Shown: positions 1-5,834, numbered from the stretch's first letter. The stretch: DNA of 10,284 nt from JBDRGC01 sp043818215 (GCA_043818215.1 JBDRGC010000221.1:1-10284), one strand, 5' to 3'. Notes: generated from the sequence alone by a model not told the origin. A program made the numbers and translations.

Positions 1-316
1 GGGTTCGTTATTTTGGATGGCACCTTATGACAGTTCCCACTCCCTTCATAATTTATACTTTGCTGCTTTGCGACTAACAGTGTCCGAAGAAGGAATTGAA
101 CGCGCCTACCCACCGGATAAATGCTCTAATTTCCCATTTTGTTCCGCGGTGAACAACGCTCACGGCAACTAAATTTTCTTATTTCAAGCTGTTCGCTGTT
201 TCCATTATCCCTAAAACGGGAATTGCTGCAATGACATTCTTACCTACCAACCCGACACGGTGCAAAAACAAGAAAACCTTAACTACACATCGGGACGATA
301 TGTGGTAAAATTTTTA
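1..316. other. AT-rich intergenic region with no convincing gene
   Basis: This stretch carries no gene I can support. One plus-strand frame is open from the left edge (2-4) to a TAA at 170-172, giving 56 residues with a possible internal ATG at 17-19. It has no ribosome binding site, no recognised motif and no clear codon bias, so it could equally be the tail of an upstream gene or chance. The longer frames at 260-454 and 391-690 run through the palindromic repeats downstream and are not believable proteins. No clear promoter is visible. Confidence 0.5.
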
Positions 317-373
317 GGCTCTTTAGGAATTGCCGGGATACCCCCCATAAATGGGGGGTATCCCGCAAAAAGC
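317..373. repeat. Palindromic hairpin element, copy A1
   Basis: The core is a perfect inverted repeat with 15-bp arms (334-348 and 351-365) around a central AA. Each arm contains a run of six C or six G. Outside the core, the left flank (GGCTCTTTAGGAATTGC, 317-333) closely matches the left arm of the element at 617-681, while the right flank (CAAAAAGC, 366-373) looks like a shortened version of the matching right arm. It therefore appears to be one member of a local palindrome family that has lost part of its right outer arm. As RNA or single-stranded DNA it would fold into a very stable stem. There is no T-run after it, so it is not a typical terminator. Confidence 0.75.
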
Positions 374-421
374 ACGAATTCTATCCCCAAATGTGGGGCT
401 ACCCCGGAGATTCCTGGAGCC
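374..421. repeat. Degenerate hairpin element, copy A2
   Basis: This directly follows copy A1. A small inverted repeat CCCCA/TGGGG (385-389, 394-398) forms the centre. The right side (CTACCCCGGAGATTCCTGGAGCC, from about 399 to 421) resembles the right arm of the intact element at 617-681, with substitutions and a 2-base deletion. The left arm is strongly eroded, so assignment to the family rests mainly on the right arm and the position. Confidence 0.5.
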
Positions 422-423
422 CC

Positions 424-608
424 CGAATTTCAAAGGATAGCGCGAATGAGTTGATCCCAATTTGCGCCATCCGGTCATATTCGTTGTCATTTTTTAGCGG
501 GGTTGAAAATGACAACGAATTTCAAAGGATATCGCGAATGGGATGTGTCCAATTCGCGGCATCCGTTTTTATTTGCTGTCATTTTTTTAGCAGGGTAATA
601 AAAGACAA
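424..608. repeat. Two tandem 92-93 bp units, each with two internal stems
   Basis: Unit 1 is 424-515 and unit 2 is 516-608. Both begin CGAATTTCAAAGGATA and end GACAA, and a third copy seems to start at 609 (CGACTTTC) before the sequence turns into the hairpin element at 617. Each unit has the same plan. First comes an imperfect inverted repeat built on GGATANCGCGAAT and a GCATCC-like partner (435-471 and 527-569). A TGTCATTTTTT...AAAATGACA-type stem follows. The second stem in unit 1 is perfect, with 15-bp arms at 479-493 and 506-520, so it straddles the unit junction. In unit 2 the same stem is degenerate. Differences between the copies are spread along the length, so the duplication is not recent. 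No coding capacity is evident. Confidence 0.75.
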
Positions 609-616
609 CGACTTTC

Positions 617-681
617 GGCTCTTTTGGAATTTCCGAGGTACTCTCATATATAGGGTGTACCCCGGCAATTCCAAAAGAGCA
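617..681. repeat. Palindromic hairpin element, copy B (most intact outer arms)
   Basis: Perfect outer arms of 14 bp lie at 618-631 (GCTCTTTTGGAATT) and 667-680. Inside them a further imperfect stem (CCGAGGTAC and GTACCCCGG) closes on a TATATA centre. The left arm matches copy A1 and the right arm matches copy A2, and together these three define a family of about 60 bp. The element ends about 45 bp before the start of the dehydrogenase gene, so it would lie in that gene's 5' leader if transcription starts upstream of it. There is no transposase; it could be a miniature inverted-repeat element or a REP-like unit. Confidence 0.7.
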
Positions 682-714
682 ATATTTTAGTTCCGGCCTA
701 TCCGCGATAGCTAT

Positions 715-719
715 AGGAG
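715..719 (+). promoter_or_regulatory. Ribosome binding site of the dehydrogenase gene
   Basis: AGGAG sits 6 nt before the ATG at 726, an ideal spacing, and fixes the start. A short inverted repeat (CCTAT at 697-701, ATAGG at 713-717) overlaps it and could partly mask it. The stem is only 5 bp, so I do not claim regulation. Confidence 0.7.
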
Positions 720-725
720 CAAAAC

Positions 726-1646
726 ATGTCCCATTCAAAGATAAACGCTGTCACCGGCGCATTCGGATACACCGGCAAGTACATCACCCGCCGGCTGCTG
801 GCAAAGGGCGAGCAAGTCATCACCCTGACCGGAAACCCCAAGCGTCCCAATCCGTTCGCTGGTCAAGTGACCGCCTATCCCTTCGATTTCGACGCACCGG
901 AGCAGCTCACCGAAACTCTGCGCGGCGTGGATACGCTCTACAACACCTACTGGGTGCGCTTTGACCACGGTGACCGCACCCACAGCCGGGCCGTCGCCAA
1001 CACCCGCATCCTGCTCCGGGCCGCCAAAGATGCCAGCGTGCGACGCATCGTCCACGTCAGCATCACCAACCCCACGCTCGATTCCCCGCTGCCCTATTTC
1101 CGCGGCAAAGCTCAACTCGAGCAGGCCGTGGGACAATCCGGGCTATCGCACGCCATCCTGCGACCCACGGTCATCTTCGGGCGAGAGGACATCCTGATCA
1201 ACAATATCGCCTACCTGCTGCGGCGATTTCCGATTTTCGCCGTGCCGGGGGATGGCAGCTACCGCTTGCAGCCGATTTACGTGGAGGACATGGCCGATTT
1301 AGCAGTGGAGGCTGGGGGGCGGGAGGACAACTTTACCTGGGATGCCGTCGGCCCGGAGATTTACACCTTCGATGAATTGGTGAGACGAATCCGGGTTGCA
1401 GCGGGGTCGCGTTCCCGAATCATTCACTTGCCCCCGGGGCTGACTCTCACCCTGTCCCGCCTGATAGGGATGGCCGTTAAAGACCTCGTACTGACTCGTG
1501 ACGAACTGCGCGGCTTGATGGCCGGTTTGCTAGTTTCAGCGGAGGCCCCGCGGGGGCAGCAATCCCTGGGAGTCTGGCTCGACGAGAATCAGAAAACCCT
1601 CGGGGCACGGTATGCTTCGGAGATGGCACGGCACTACAAATCGTAA
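726..1646 (+). CDS. NAD(P)-binding atypical short-chain dehydrogenase (NmrA/NDUFA9-like)
   Basis: The 306-residue protein has a Rossmann fold at its N-terminus: the dinucleotide-binding motif TGAFGYTG spans residues 10-17, in the GxxGxxG form of atypical and extended SDRs. Strand-4-like VHVSITNP (109-116) is followed by YFRGK (Tyr124, Lys128), which has the YxxxK spacing. RPTVIFG (146-152) and QPIYVEDMA (182-190) are typical of the NDUFA9/NmrA-like branch, whose members are oxidoreductases, isomerases or non-catalytic NAD(P) sensors. No transmembrane segment or signal peptide is visible, so it should be cytosolic. It is the only plus-strand gene here, stands alone behind the repeat region, and ends at a terminator shared with the opposing epimerase. 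The substrate cannot be read from the sequence. The length and motifs look intact. Confidence 0.88.
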   Translation: MSHSKINAVTGAFGYTGKYITRRLLAKGEQVITLTGNPKRPNPFAGQVTAYPFDFDAPEQLTETLRGVDTLYNTYWVRFDHGDRTHSRAVANTRILLRAAKDASVRRIVHVSITNPTLDSPLPYFRGKAQLEQAVGQSGLSHAILRPTVIFGREDILINNIAYLLRRFPIFAVPGDGSYRLQPIYVEDMADLAVEAGGREDNFTWDAVGPEIYTFDELVRRIRVAAGSRSRIIHLPPGLTLTLSRLIGMAVKDLVLTRDELRGLMAGLLVSAEAPRGQQSLGVWLDENQKTLGARYASEMARHYKS

Positions 1647-1648
1647 GG

Positions 1649-1685
1649 AAAGGAACCCGGTTGCTTTGAGCAACCGGGTTCCTTT
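1649..1685. terminator. Bidirectional intrinsic terminator between convergent genes
   Basis: A perfect 15-bp stem (AAAGGAACCCGGTTG at 1649-1663, its complement at 1671-1685) can extend by two pairs into a 3-nt loop. The arms begin with A and end with T, so each strand finishes the hairpin in a short T tract. It starts 3 nt after the dehydrogenase stop and ends 3 nt from the epimerase stop (1688), so it should end transcription of both. Confidence 0.88.
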
Positions 1686-1687
1686 AT

Positions 1688-2698
1688 TCAGCTCAAATCC
1701 GCAATCACATCATGCAAAATTTTGCGTAAATTGTGCTGCGGCTCCCAGCCGGTAGCTTGATGGATTTTTGAGATATCGGGCACGCGGCGGCGCATGTCTT
1801 CGAAGCCTTCGGCGTAGGCCTCTTCGTAGGGGATGAATTGAATGCGGGGGTCGTCGGGTGGGGGGAGTTCGTCTTTGCCGTCCACTACGGCCAAAACACT
1901 GCGGGCCAGATCGAAGATGGTGATTTCGCTGGTAGCGCCAACGTTGAATACCTGTCCGACGGCTGCGGGGGCCTCGGTCAGAGCGATGATGGCTTGTACG
2001 GCATCGGCAACGTGCATAAAGCAGCGGGATTGTGCCCCATCGGAGTAGACCGTGAGTGGCTCGCCTTTGAGAGCCTGCCCCACAAAACGGGGAATGACCA
2101 TGCCATAGCGGCCAATCTGGCGCGGGCCAACGGTGTTGAAGAGGCGGAAAATCACTACGGGGAGACCCTGTTCCTGAAAGTATGCCAGCCCGAGGAATTC
2201 ATCGACCATTTTGGTGGCAGCATACGACCAGCGGCTGCGGAAAGTAGGGCCAAGGACAACATCATCGTCTTCATGAAAAGGAATGCTATTGCCTTTGCCA
2301 TACACCTCAGATGTCGATGTGAGCATTACCTTGGCCCGGTAGCGGCGGGCGGCCCTGAGAACGGCTTCGGTGCCCATCACGTTAGTTTGAATAGTGTGGA
2401 CAGGCCGCTCGACAATCAGACGCACGCCCACCGCGGCGGCCAAATGAAAGATAACATCGCACTCACTGACCAGCCGATCCATGACGATTTCGTTGGTGAT
2501 GGTGTCGATGGCGAAGCGAAAGCGGGGCTGACCATCGAGGTGAGCGATGTTTTCGAACCGTCCGGTGGAAAGATCGTCAATGATGGTGACGTGATAGCCG
2601 CAGGCGAGGAGGGCCTCAGCCAGGTGGCTGCCGATGAACCCCGCGCCTCCTGTGATGAGGGCGCGGGTGGGGGAAGAGGGTTGCTGGTTGGTTGTCAT
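1688..2698 (-). CDS. NAD-dependent sugar-nucleotide epimerase/dehydratase (extended SDR)
   Basis: At 336 residues it has the usual length for extended SDRs acting on nucleotide sugars, such as UDP-glucose 4-epimerase or UDP-glucuronate decarboxylase. Visible motifs are GGAGFIG (17-23), the acidic pair DD at 41-42 that favours NAD(H) over NADP(H), HLAAAVG (85-91), TSTSEVYG (127-134) supplying the catalytic Ser/Thr, and YAATK (Tyr159, Lys163). RLFNTVGPRQ (184-193) and the FMHVADA segment (227-233) belong to the sugar-nucleotide-binding half. GFEDMRRRVPD (298-308) recurs in relatives encoded near glycosyltransferases. It probably makes a sugar donor for the polysaccharide pathway, but the exact sugar is unknown. 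The ATG at 2698 has only a weak GGAT-type binding site, and the sequence upstream is repeat, so it may depend on read-through from the Uma2 gene. Confidence 0.9.
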   Translation of the reverse strand: MTTNQQPSSPTRALITGGAGFIGSHLAEALLACGYHVTIIDDLSTGRFENIAHLDGQPRFRFAIDTITNEIVMDRLVSECDVIFHLAAAVGVRLIVERPVHTIQTNVMGTEAVLRAARRYRAKVMLTSTSEVYGKGNSIPFHEDDDVVLGPTFRSRWSYAATKMVDEFLGLAYFQEQGLPVVIFRLFNTVGPRQIGRYGMVIPRFVGQALKGEPLTVYSDGAQSRCFMHVADAVQAIIALTEAPAAVGQVFNVGATSEITIFDLARSVLAVVDGKDELPPPDDPRIQFIPYEEAYAEGFEDMRRRVPDISKIHQATGWEPQHNLRKILHDVIADLS

Positions 2699-2710
2699 TT
2701 TTATCCAGTG

Positions 2711-2801
2711 TTAGGGGGGGAGGGGTTAGAGGTTAGGGGTTAGGGGTTAGGGGTTAGGGGTTAGGGACTAGGGACTAGGGATCAGGGACTAGGGATTCGG
2801 G
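2711..2801. repeat. Heptanucleotide tandem repeat, G-rich arm
   Basis: After an irregular start (2711-2725) come units TTAGAGG, four TTAGGGG, TTAGGGA, then CTAGGGA, CTAGGGA, TCAGGGA and CTAGGGA in strict 7-bp register (2726-2795), ending TTCGGG. The change from TTAGGGG to CTAGGGA is gradual. The array lies directly upstream of the epimerase start on its 5' side. The TTAGGGG stretch looks like a telomere repeat but is internal and in a bacterial context. G-tracts of three or four on this strand could form G-quadruplexes. Comparable short heptamer arrays (STRR) are known in filamentous cyanobacteria. Confidence 0.9.
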
Positions 2802-3000
2802 TTTCCTAGTTCCTAGTTTCCTAGTTTCCTGGTTCCTAATTTCCTAGTCCCTAGTCCCTGGTTTCCTAGTCCCTGGTTCCCTAGTTTCCTGGTCCCTAGT
2901 TTCCTGGTTCCTAGTTTCCTAGTTTCCTAGTCCCTAGTCCCTGGTTTCCTAGTCCCTGGTTCCCTAGTTTCCTAGTCCCTAGTTTCCTGGTTTCCTGATC
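2802..3000. repeat. Mixed 7/8-bp tandem repeat, C-rich arm, with a higher-order duplication
   Basis: From 2806 I can parse 25 full units (CTAGTCC, CTAGTTTC, CTGGTTTC, CTGGTTCC, CTAGTTC and similar) and a final partial CTGATC. They are the complement of the G-rich arm, so polarity inverts at about 2801. Units are 7 or 8 bp long. Six consecutive units (45 bp, 2844-2888) recur exactly at 2927-2971, an 83-bp, 11-unit offset, and flanking units match with single changes. The array runs into the end of the Uma2 gene and supplies its last codons and its TAG stop. CTAG in most units gives a stop on both strands. Confidence 0.92.
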
Positions 3001-3619
3001 TTGGGAAAAGCATGTCTACCGGGATGGCAAACCCATCTACAACTGTAGAACGAACCGTCTCTCCGCGGCCCCATTGCCCCATAAGTGCGTAGGTTTTATC
3101 TTGCAATATGTATACTTCCACCGTATGCGTGGCGGGATCTATGAGCCAGCACTCTTGCACGCCGGTCTCTTCGTAAAGGGGAAGCTTGACCCGCCGGTCT
3201 TGCAACCAGGTGCGGGGGGAGAAAATTTCCACAACCAAGTCAGGTGCGCCCTCGACACCCCGCTCGGCAATGATGTTCCCGCGTTCCGTCGCCACGAATA
3301 ATAAATCTGGCTGCACGGGAGTTTCCTGACCGGGGAGGTAAACATCTGTGGGGGCGCTAAATACATCTCCCAAACCGTGGTCGCGGACAAAAATACCAAG
3401 CTCCAATTCAAGATGGTGTGATACGCGTTGGTGCTGTGTAGAAGGTGCAGGTCCCATATACAACTCTCCTTGAATGATCTCATATCTCCACCCATCATCA
3501 GGTAGGCGCAGCCAGTCATCGTAAGTCCACTGGCCCTGGGGAGGCGGCCAGGGTCTCTCATCTGAGACCACAGCCGGTTGATATGTTATTTCCGGAATCG
3601 CGGTTGCTACTTCAGGCAT
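2972..3619 (-). CDS. Uma2-family (DUF820) PD-(D/E)XK-like nuclease
   Basis: The family is recognised from the order WTYDDWLRLPDDGWRYEII then GELY (Glu52), QPDLLFV (Asp105), DLVVEIFSP (Glu131), RRVKLPLYEETGV (Lys145) and ECWLIDP (156-162), the conserved acidic/lysine set of the restriction-endonuclease-like fold. Uma2 proteins are abundant in cyanobacteria and Chloroflexota, and their biological role is largely unknown. I place the start at the ATG at 3617-3619 (215 aa), because GAGAGG (3626-3631) lies 6 nt upstream. An earlier in-frame ATG at 3637 would add six residues but has no such site. The final eight residues (SGNQETRD, 208-215) come from the repeat array, as does the stop, so the original C-terminus may have been replaced. 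It follows the PIN toxin by 61 bp and is probably in the same transcript. Confidence 0.88.
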   Translation of the reverse strand: MPEVATAIPEITYQPAVVSDERPWPPPQGQWTYDDWLRLPDDGWRYEIIQGELYMGPAPSTQHQRVSHHLELELGIFVRDHGLGDVFSAPTDVYLPGQETPVQPDLLFVATERGNIIAERGVEGAPDLVVEIFSPRTWLQDRRVKLPLYEETGVQECWLIDPATHTVEVYILQDKTYALMGQWGRGETVRSTVVDGFAIPVDMLFPRSGNQETRD

Positions 3620-3625
3620 TTTGTA

Positions 3626-3631
3626 CCTCTC
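3626..3631 (-). promoter_or_regulatory. Ribosome binding site deciding the Uma2 start
   Basis: On the minus strand this reads GAGAGG, 6 nt before the ATG at 3619, and it overlaps the coding sequence of the longer alternative start at 3637. The same GAGAGGTAC string appears again about 35 bp upstream, near 3660-3668, without a start codon next to it, suggesting a small local duplication. Confidence 0.65.
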
Positions 3632-3680
3632 TTTCATCCATATCTGGATCCTGTATCAAGTACCTCTCGATCACGTCTCC

Positions 3681-4106
3681 TTATTTTGGAGCTTTGGGGA
3701 GCCAAACGACCGAAAGCAAACCATCCGCCTCCAAAGGCTGGAACTCAGGGTCCGCCGTCACGAGTGAGACGCGCTTTTCCCGTGCCACCTGGGCTGCAAA
3801 TGCATCAGCATAAGCAATAAGATACTGTCCTTTGAGACAAGCCGCCTCTCGAACTCGATCGCGAGTAGGCTCTATGAGAGTCACAGGCAATGATCTACTA
3901 CAGACATCTTCCCAAAAAGAGTCAGCCTCATCAGCACCCCGAATGCGATACAAGCGATAAAATATCTCGCCCAGATTGACAGTGGAAAGATAGCAAACAA
4001 AAGTATCATCGCTATCTGCCCGTTCAAGATAATGCTCAACCTGACCTGCCGCGGGTTCGTTTTGCAACCAGGCTAAAAGAGCAAAGGAATCAAGGCAAAC
4101 GCTCAC
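3681..4106 (-). CDS. PIN-domain toxin ribonuclease (VapC-like)
   Basis: This is a single PIN domain of 141 residues from a GTG start. The expected acidic residues are present: Asp6 in CLDSFALLAWL, Glu47 in NLGEIFYRL, Asp101 in AYADAFAA and Asp119 in TADPEF. They bind the metal for RNA cleavage in VapC-type toxins, so the enzyme looks catalytically competent. I prefer GTG at 4104-4106 because GAGG (4113-4116) lies 6 nt upstream. An in-frame ATG at 4118 would add four residues but lacks a binding site. Either start overlaps the 3' end of the antitoxin gene (stop at 4090-4092), giving the translational coupling usual for these pairs. The RNA target cannot be deduced. Confidence 0.88.
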   Translation of the reverse strand: MSVCLDSFALLAWLQNEPAAGQVEHYLERADSDDTFVCYLSTVNLGEIFYRLYRIRGADEADSFWEDVCSRSLPVTLIEPTRDRVREAACLKGQYLIAYADAFAAQVAREKRVSLVTADPEFQPLEADGLLSVVWLPKAPK

Positions 4107-4338
4107 GACGCACCTCATCAGCGTGTTCAGCTAGATGTTCTTGCAAAGCCTGCGTACCCGCCAGACTACCCCGCCAACGCCGCCAACCCCGTTGAGAAGA
4201 GGAAACTAGTGGTGTGAGAACAAGACGATTTTCTTGCAAAATCACACCTAAACGATCCCCTTCATATAATCCCAATGCACGTCGGACGTCTTGAGGTAAC
4301 ACAATCTGACCTTGAGCTGATACCATTACAACAGACAT
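4090..4338 (-). CDS. AbrB/MazE-type antitoxin
   Basis: This 82-residue protein has an N-terminal swapped-hairpin AbrB domain: VSAQGQIVLPQDVRRALGLYEGD (6-28), followed by the second strand pair LGVILQENRLVLTPL (30-44). The domain binds DNA as a dimer and normally represses its own promoter. The remaining 38 residues are charged and contain WRRWRG (52-57), a likely toxin-binding tail that neutralises the PIN protein. The ATG at 4336-4338 is preceded by AGGAG 8 nt upstream on the minus strand. Its 3' end overlaps the toxin gene. A strong promoter and a candidate operator lie directly upstream, as expected for an autoregulated toxin-antitoxin operon. Confidence 0.87.
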   Translation of the reverse strand: MSVVMVSAQGQIVLPQDVRRALGLYEGDRLGVILQENRLVLTPLVSSSQRGWRRWRGSLAGTQALQEHLAEHADEVRRERLP

Positions 4339-4359
4339 AAAACATCTCCTCTCAATACG

Positions 4360-4381
4360 CTTACCTTATCTTCATTGTAAG
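4360..4381. promoter_or_regulatory. Candidate operator overlapping the -10 element
   Basis: An inverted repeat CTTAC-N12-GTAAG (arms 4360-4364 and 4377-4381) spans the -10 box and the expected start site. AbrB-family antitoxins commonly bind symmetric sites there. The arms are only 5 bp, so this is a suggestion. Confidence 0.35.
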
Positions 4382-4402
4382 AGAGTAGGAATCTTTTGTC
4401 AA
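4374..4402 (-). promoter_or_regulatory. Near-consensus sigma-70 promoter of the toxin-antitoxin operon
   Basis: On the minus strand, TTGACA (4397-4402, perfect -35) is separated by exactly 17 bp from TACAAT (4374-4379, one change from consensus -10). Transcription should begin near 4367, giving a leader of about 28 nt before the antitoxin ATG. It is the best promoter in the window. Confidence 0.82.
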
Positions 4403-4670
4403 CTACACACTCGATGGCTCGACCCATTCACTACCGCACGATTTCAACAATGCGCTCAACTCTGAGATGTAGAACGTCCTCGCAAGCATTCCACCGCGGA
4501 GCAGCGGAACGAGTAACTGTGCTTCGCCCAGCAGTGGAACAAGCCACCACTTACTTTGGTACCAGTACCTATCTTTATACGCCGTACCGGCACGGTGTCC
4601 GTGAAATTCCGTGTAATCCGTTCTAATTTGGTTCTGGCCTGTCCCCGTGGGTTTCGGGGATTTTTCCGGG
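4403..4670. other. Intergenic region between the glycosyltransferase operon and the toxin-antitoxin promoter
   Basis: I see no believable gene in this 268-bp stretch. A minus-strand frame crosses it (4403-4792), but half of it lies inside the glycosyltransferase gene in another frame. It contains two diverged short direct repeats, GAGCAGCGGAACGAG (4499-4513) and CCAGCAGTGGAACAAG (4529-4544). It also contains a small hairpin near 4642-4660, listed separately. Confidence 0.5.
4642..4665. terminator. Weak hairpin after the last glycosyltransferase gene
   Basis: A 6-bp stem (TCCCCG at 4642-4647, CGGGGA at 4655-4660) encloses a 7-nt loop and is followed on the plus strand by five T. It lies 11 nt past the glycosyltransferase stop. 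The T-run is on the wrong side for the minus-strand operon, so as a terminator for that operon it would be poor. Confidence 0.3.
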
Positions 4671-5834
4671 TTAGGGATCCAAAAGCTCATTGTATAGTGA
4701 TTCGATTTGGTGAACCATGTGGCGGATATCGAATTCCTGCAAAGCGCGTTCCCGCCCGCGTGCGCCCATCTTTTCACGCAGTTTGCGGTCACGCAGCAAT
4801 TGCACGCAATACGCGGCCATATCAGTCAGGTCGCCGGGGTCGCAGAGAAAGCCAGTTTTTCCATGGGCGATAGCTTCGACCGTGCCATCAGCCCGGTTGG
4901 CGACCACGGGAAGCCCCATCGTCATGGCCTGCGGGATAACGCGCGGCAGCCCTTCCCACAGAGATGTCAGCAAAAACACATCCATAGCCGCAAGCATAGC
5001 GGGGACGTCTCGACGCAGACCCGTGAGCTTAGTGCGCCCGGCAATGCCTTCGATTTCCAATTGCGCTTCCACTTGCGCGCGCAACGGGCCATCCCCCACA
5101 AGCAAAAAATAAGTGTCCGGCAGCGCCCGTCCGAGGATGCCGGCTATGCGCACCCAGTCGAGGGGATTCTTCTGCGGGGAGAAACGTCCCACATTTCCCA
5201 CCACAGAGACATCCGGGGGGAGGCCCAAATCCCGCCGGGCGGCTGCTCCATCTACGCGGGCAGGGTCGAAGTCATCCAGTGGAATGGCGCTGCGGATCAG
5301 GCGATACTGCTCCCGGCGGCCAATCCCCTCCCGCAGGCCTTTCTCGATATCGCCTTCGGCCACCACGATCATGACATCGCTGAACGCTGCGGCTAATTTT
5401 TCCATAGCCACATATGCGCGGCGACGCCAGGGACTCATGCGCTCGTGAAAGCTCCAACCGTGGACGGTGTGAACGATAACGGGAACGCCAGCCAAACGGG
5501 CAGCGATGCGCCCCAAAACGCCAGCTTTGGAGCTGTGCGTATGGACGATGGTGTAACGGCCATTCCGCATGAGGCGGGATAGCTTCCAAATAGCCGACAG
5601 GTCTTTGCCGGGATTAATCTCACGCACCAATTCGGGCAAGATGGTCAGGGGCACGCCAAGCTCTCGCACTTCCTCGATCAGGCTGCCCTCGCTGCCGGTC
5701 TGCGGGCCGGAGACGACTGCGACGCGGAAGCGGGACTTATCGAGCTGGGCGGCGGTGAACATGGTGTTCTCCTGCGCCCCGCCGATGATGAGGCGGGTGA
5801 TGGGGTGGAGGACGCGAATTGGGGATTGAGTCAC
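4671..5834 (-). CDS. GT4-family glycosyltransferase (GT-B fold), last gene of the operon
   Basis: The protein has 387 residues, the usual length. The N-terminal acceptor domain begins RVLHPITRLIIGGAQ (7-21), where the GG turn is typical of GT4. VHTHSSKAGVLGR (97-109) is also characteristic. The donor domain has GNVGRFSPQKN (213-223), LLVGDGP (244-250) and LLTSLWEGLPRVIPQAM (288-304). The EX7E motif is altered: Glu294 is followed by Gln302 instead of the second Glu, a variant seen in functional GT4 enzymes. It should transfer a sugar from a nucleotide donor to a growing polysaccharide or glycolipid at the cytoplasmic membrane face; the sugar is unknown. The start is GTG at 5832-5834, overlapping the previous gene's TGA in a GTGA junction, with AAGGA about 9 nt upstream. 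Confidence 0.92.
   Translation of the reverse strand: MTQSPIRVLHPITRLIIGGAQENTMFTAAQLDKSRFRVAVVSGPQTGSEGSLIEEVRELGVPLTILPELVREINPGKDLSAIWKLSRLMRNGRYTIVHTHSSKAGVLGRIAARLAGVPVIVHTVHGWSFHERMSPWRRRAYVAMEKLAAAFSDVMIVVAEGDIEKGLREGIGRREQYRLIRSAIPLDDFDPARVDGAAARRDLGLPPDVSVVGNVGRFSPQKNPLDWVRIAGILGRALPDTYFLLVGDGPLRAQVEAQLEIEGIAGRTKLTGLRRDVPAMLAAMDVFLLTSLWEGLPRVIPQAMTMGLPVVANRADGTVEAIAHGKTGFLCDPGDLTDMAAYCVQLLRDRKLREKMGARGRERALQEFDIRHMVHQIESLYNELLDP

Noticed and set aside
2..172. Frame open from the left edge, 56 residues, ending at 170-172
   Set aside because: It could be the tail of an upstream gene, but there is no motif or codon bias; a frame this long can occur by chance. Kept as a note only.
301..316. 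TGTGGTAAAAT as an extended -10 promoter for the dehydrogenase
   Set aside because: No acceptable -35 lies at a suitable distance, and the gene starts over 400 bp away.
260..690. Small plus-strand frames within the palindrome cluster
   Set aside because: They run through hairpins and tandem units, have no binding site, and their residues simply translate the repeats.
1838..2743. Long plus-strand open frame (301 codons) opposite the epimerase
   Set aside because: It lies antisense to a clear extended SDR with all motifs, has no recognisable domain and ends inside the repeat array. It is a shadow of the GC-rich minus-strand gene.
2726..2767. Telomere-like TTAGGGG repeats suggesting a linear chromosome end or eukaryotic DNA
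   Set aside because: The run has only a few units, is internal, grades into CTAGGGA, and sits between compact bacterial genes with Shine-Dalgarno sites.
2806..3000. CRISPR array
   Set aside because: Units are 7-8 bp with no spacers of unique sequence and no cas genes nearby.
4403..4792. Minus-strand 129-codon frame crossing the intergenic region
   Set aside because: Half overlaps the end of the glycosyltransferase gene in another frame. It has no binding site and no recognised domain.
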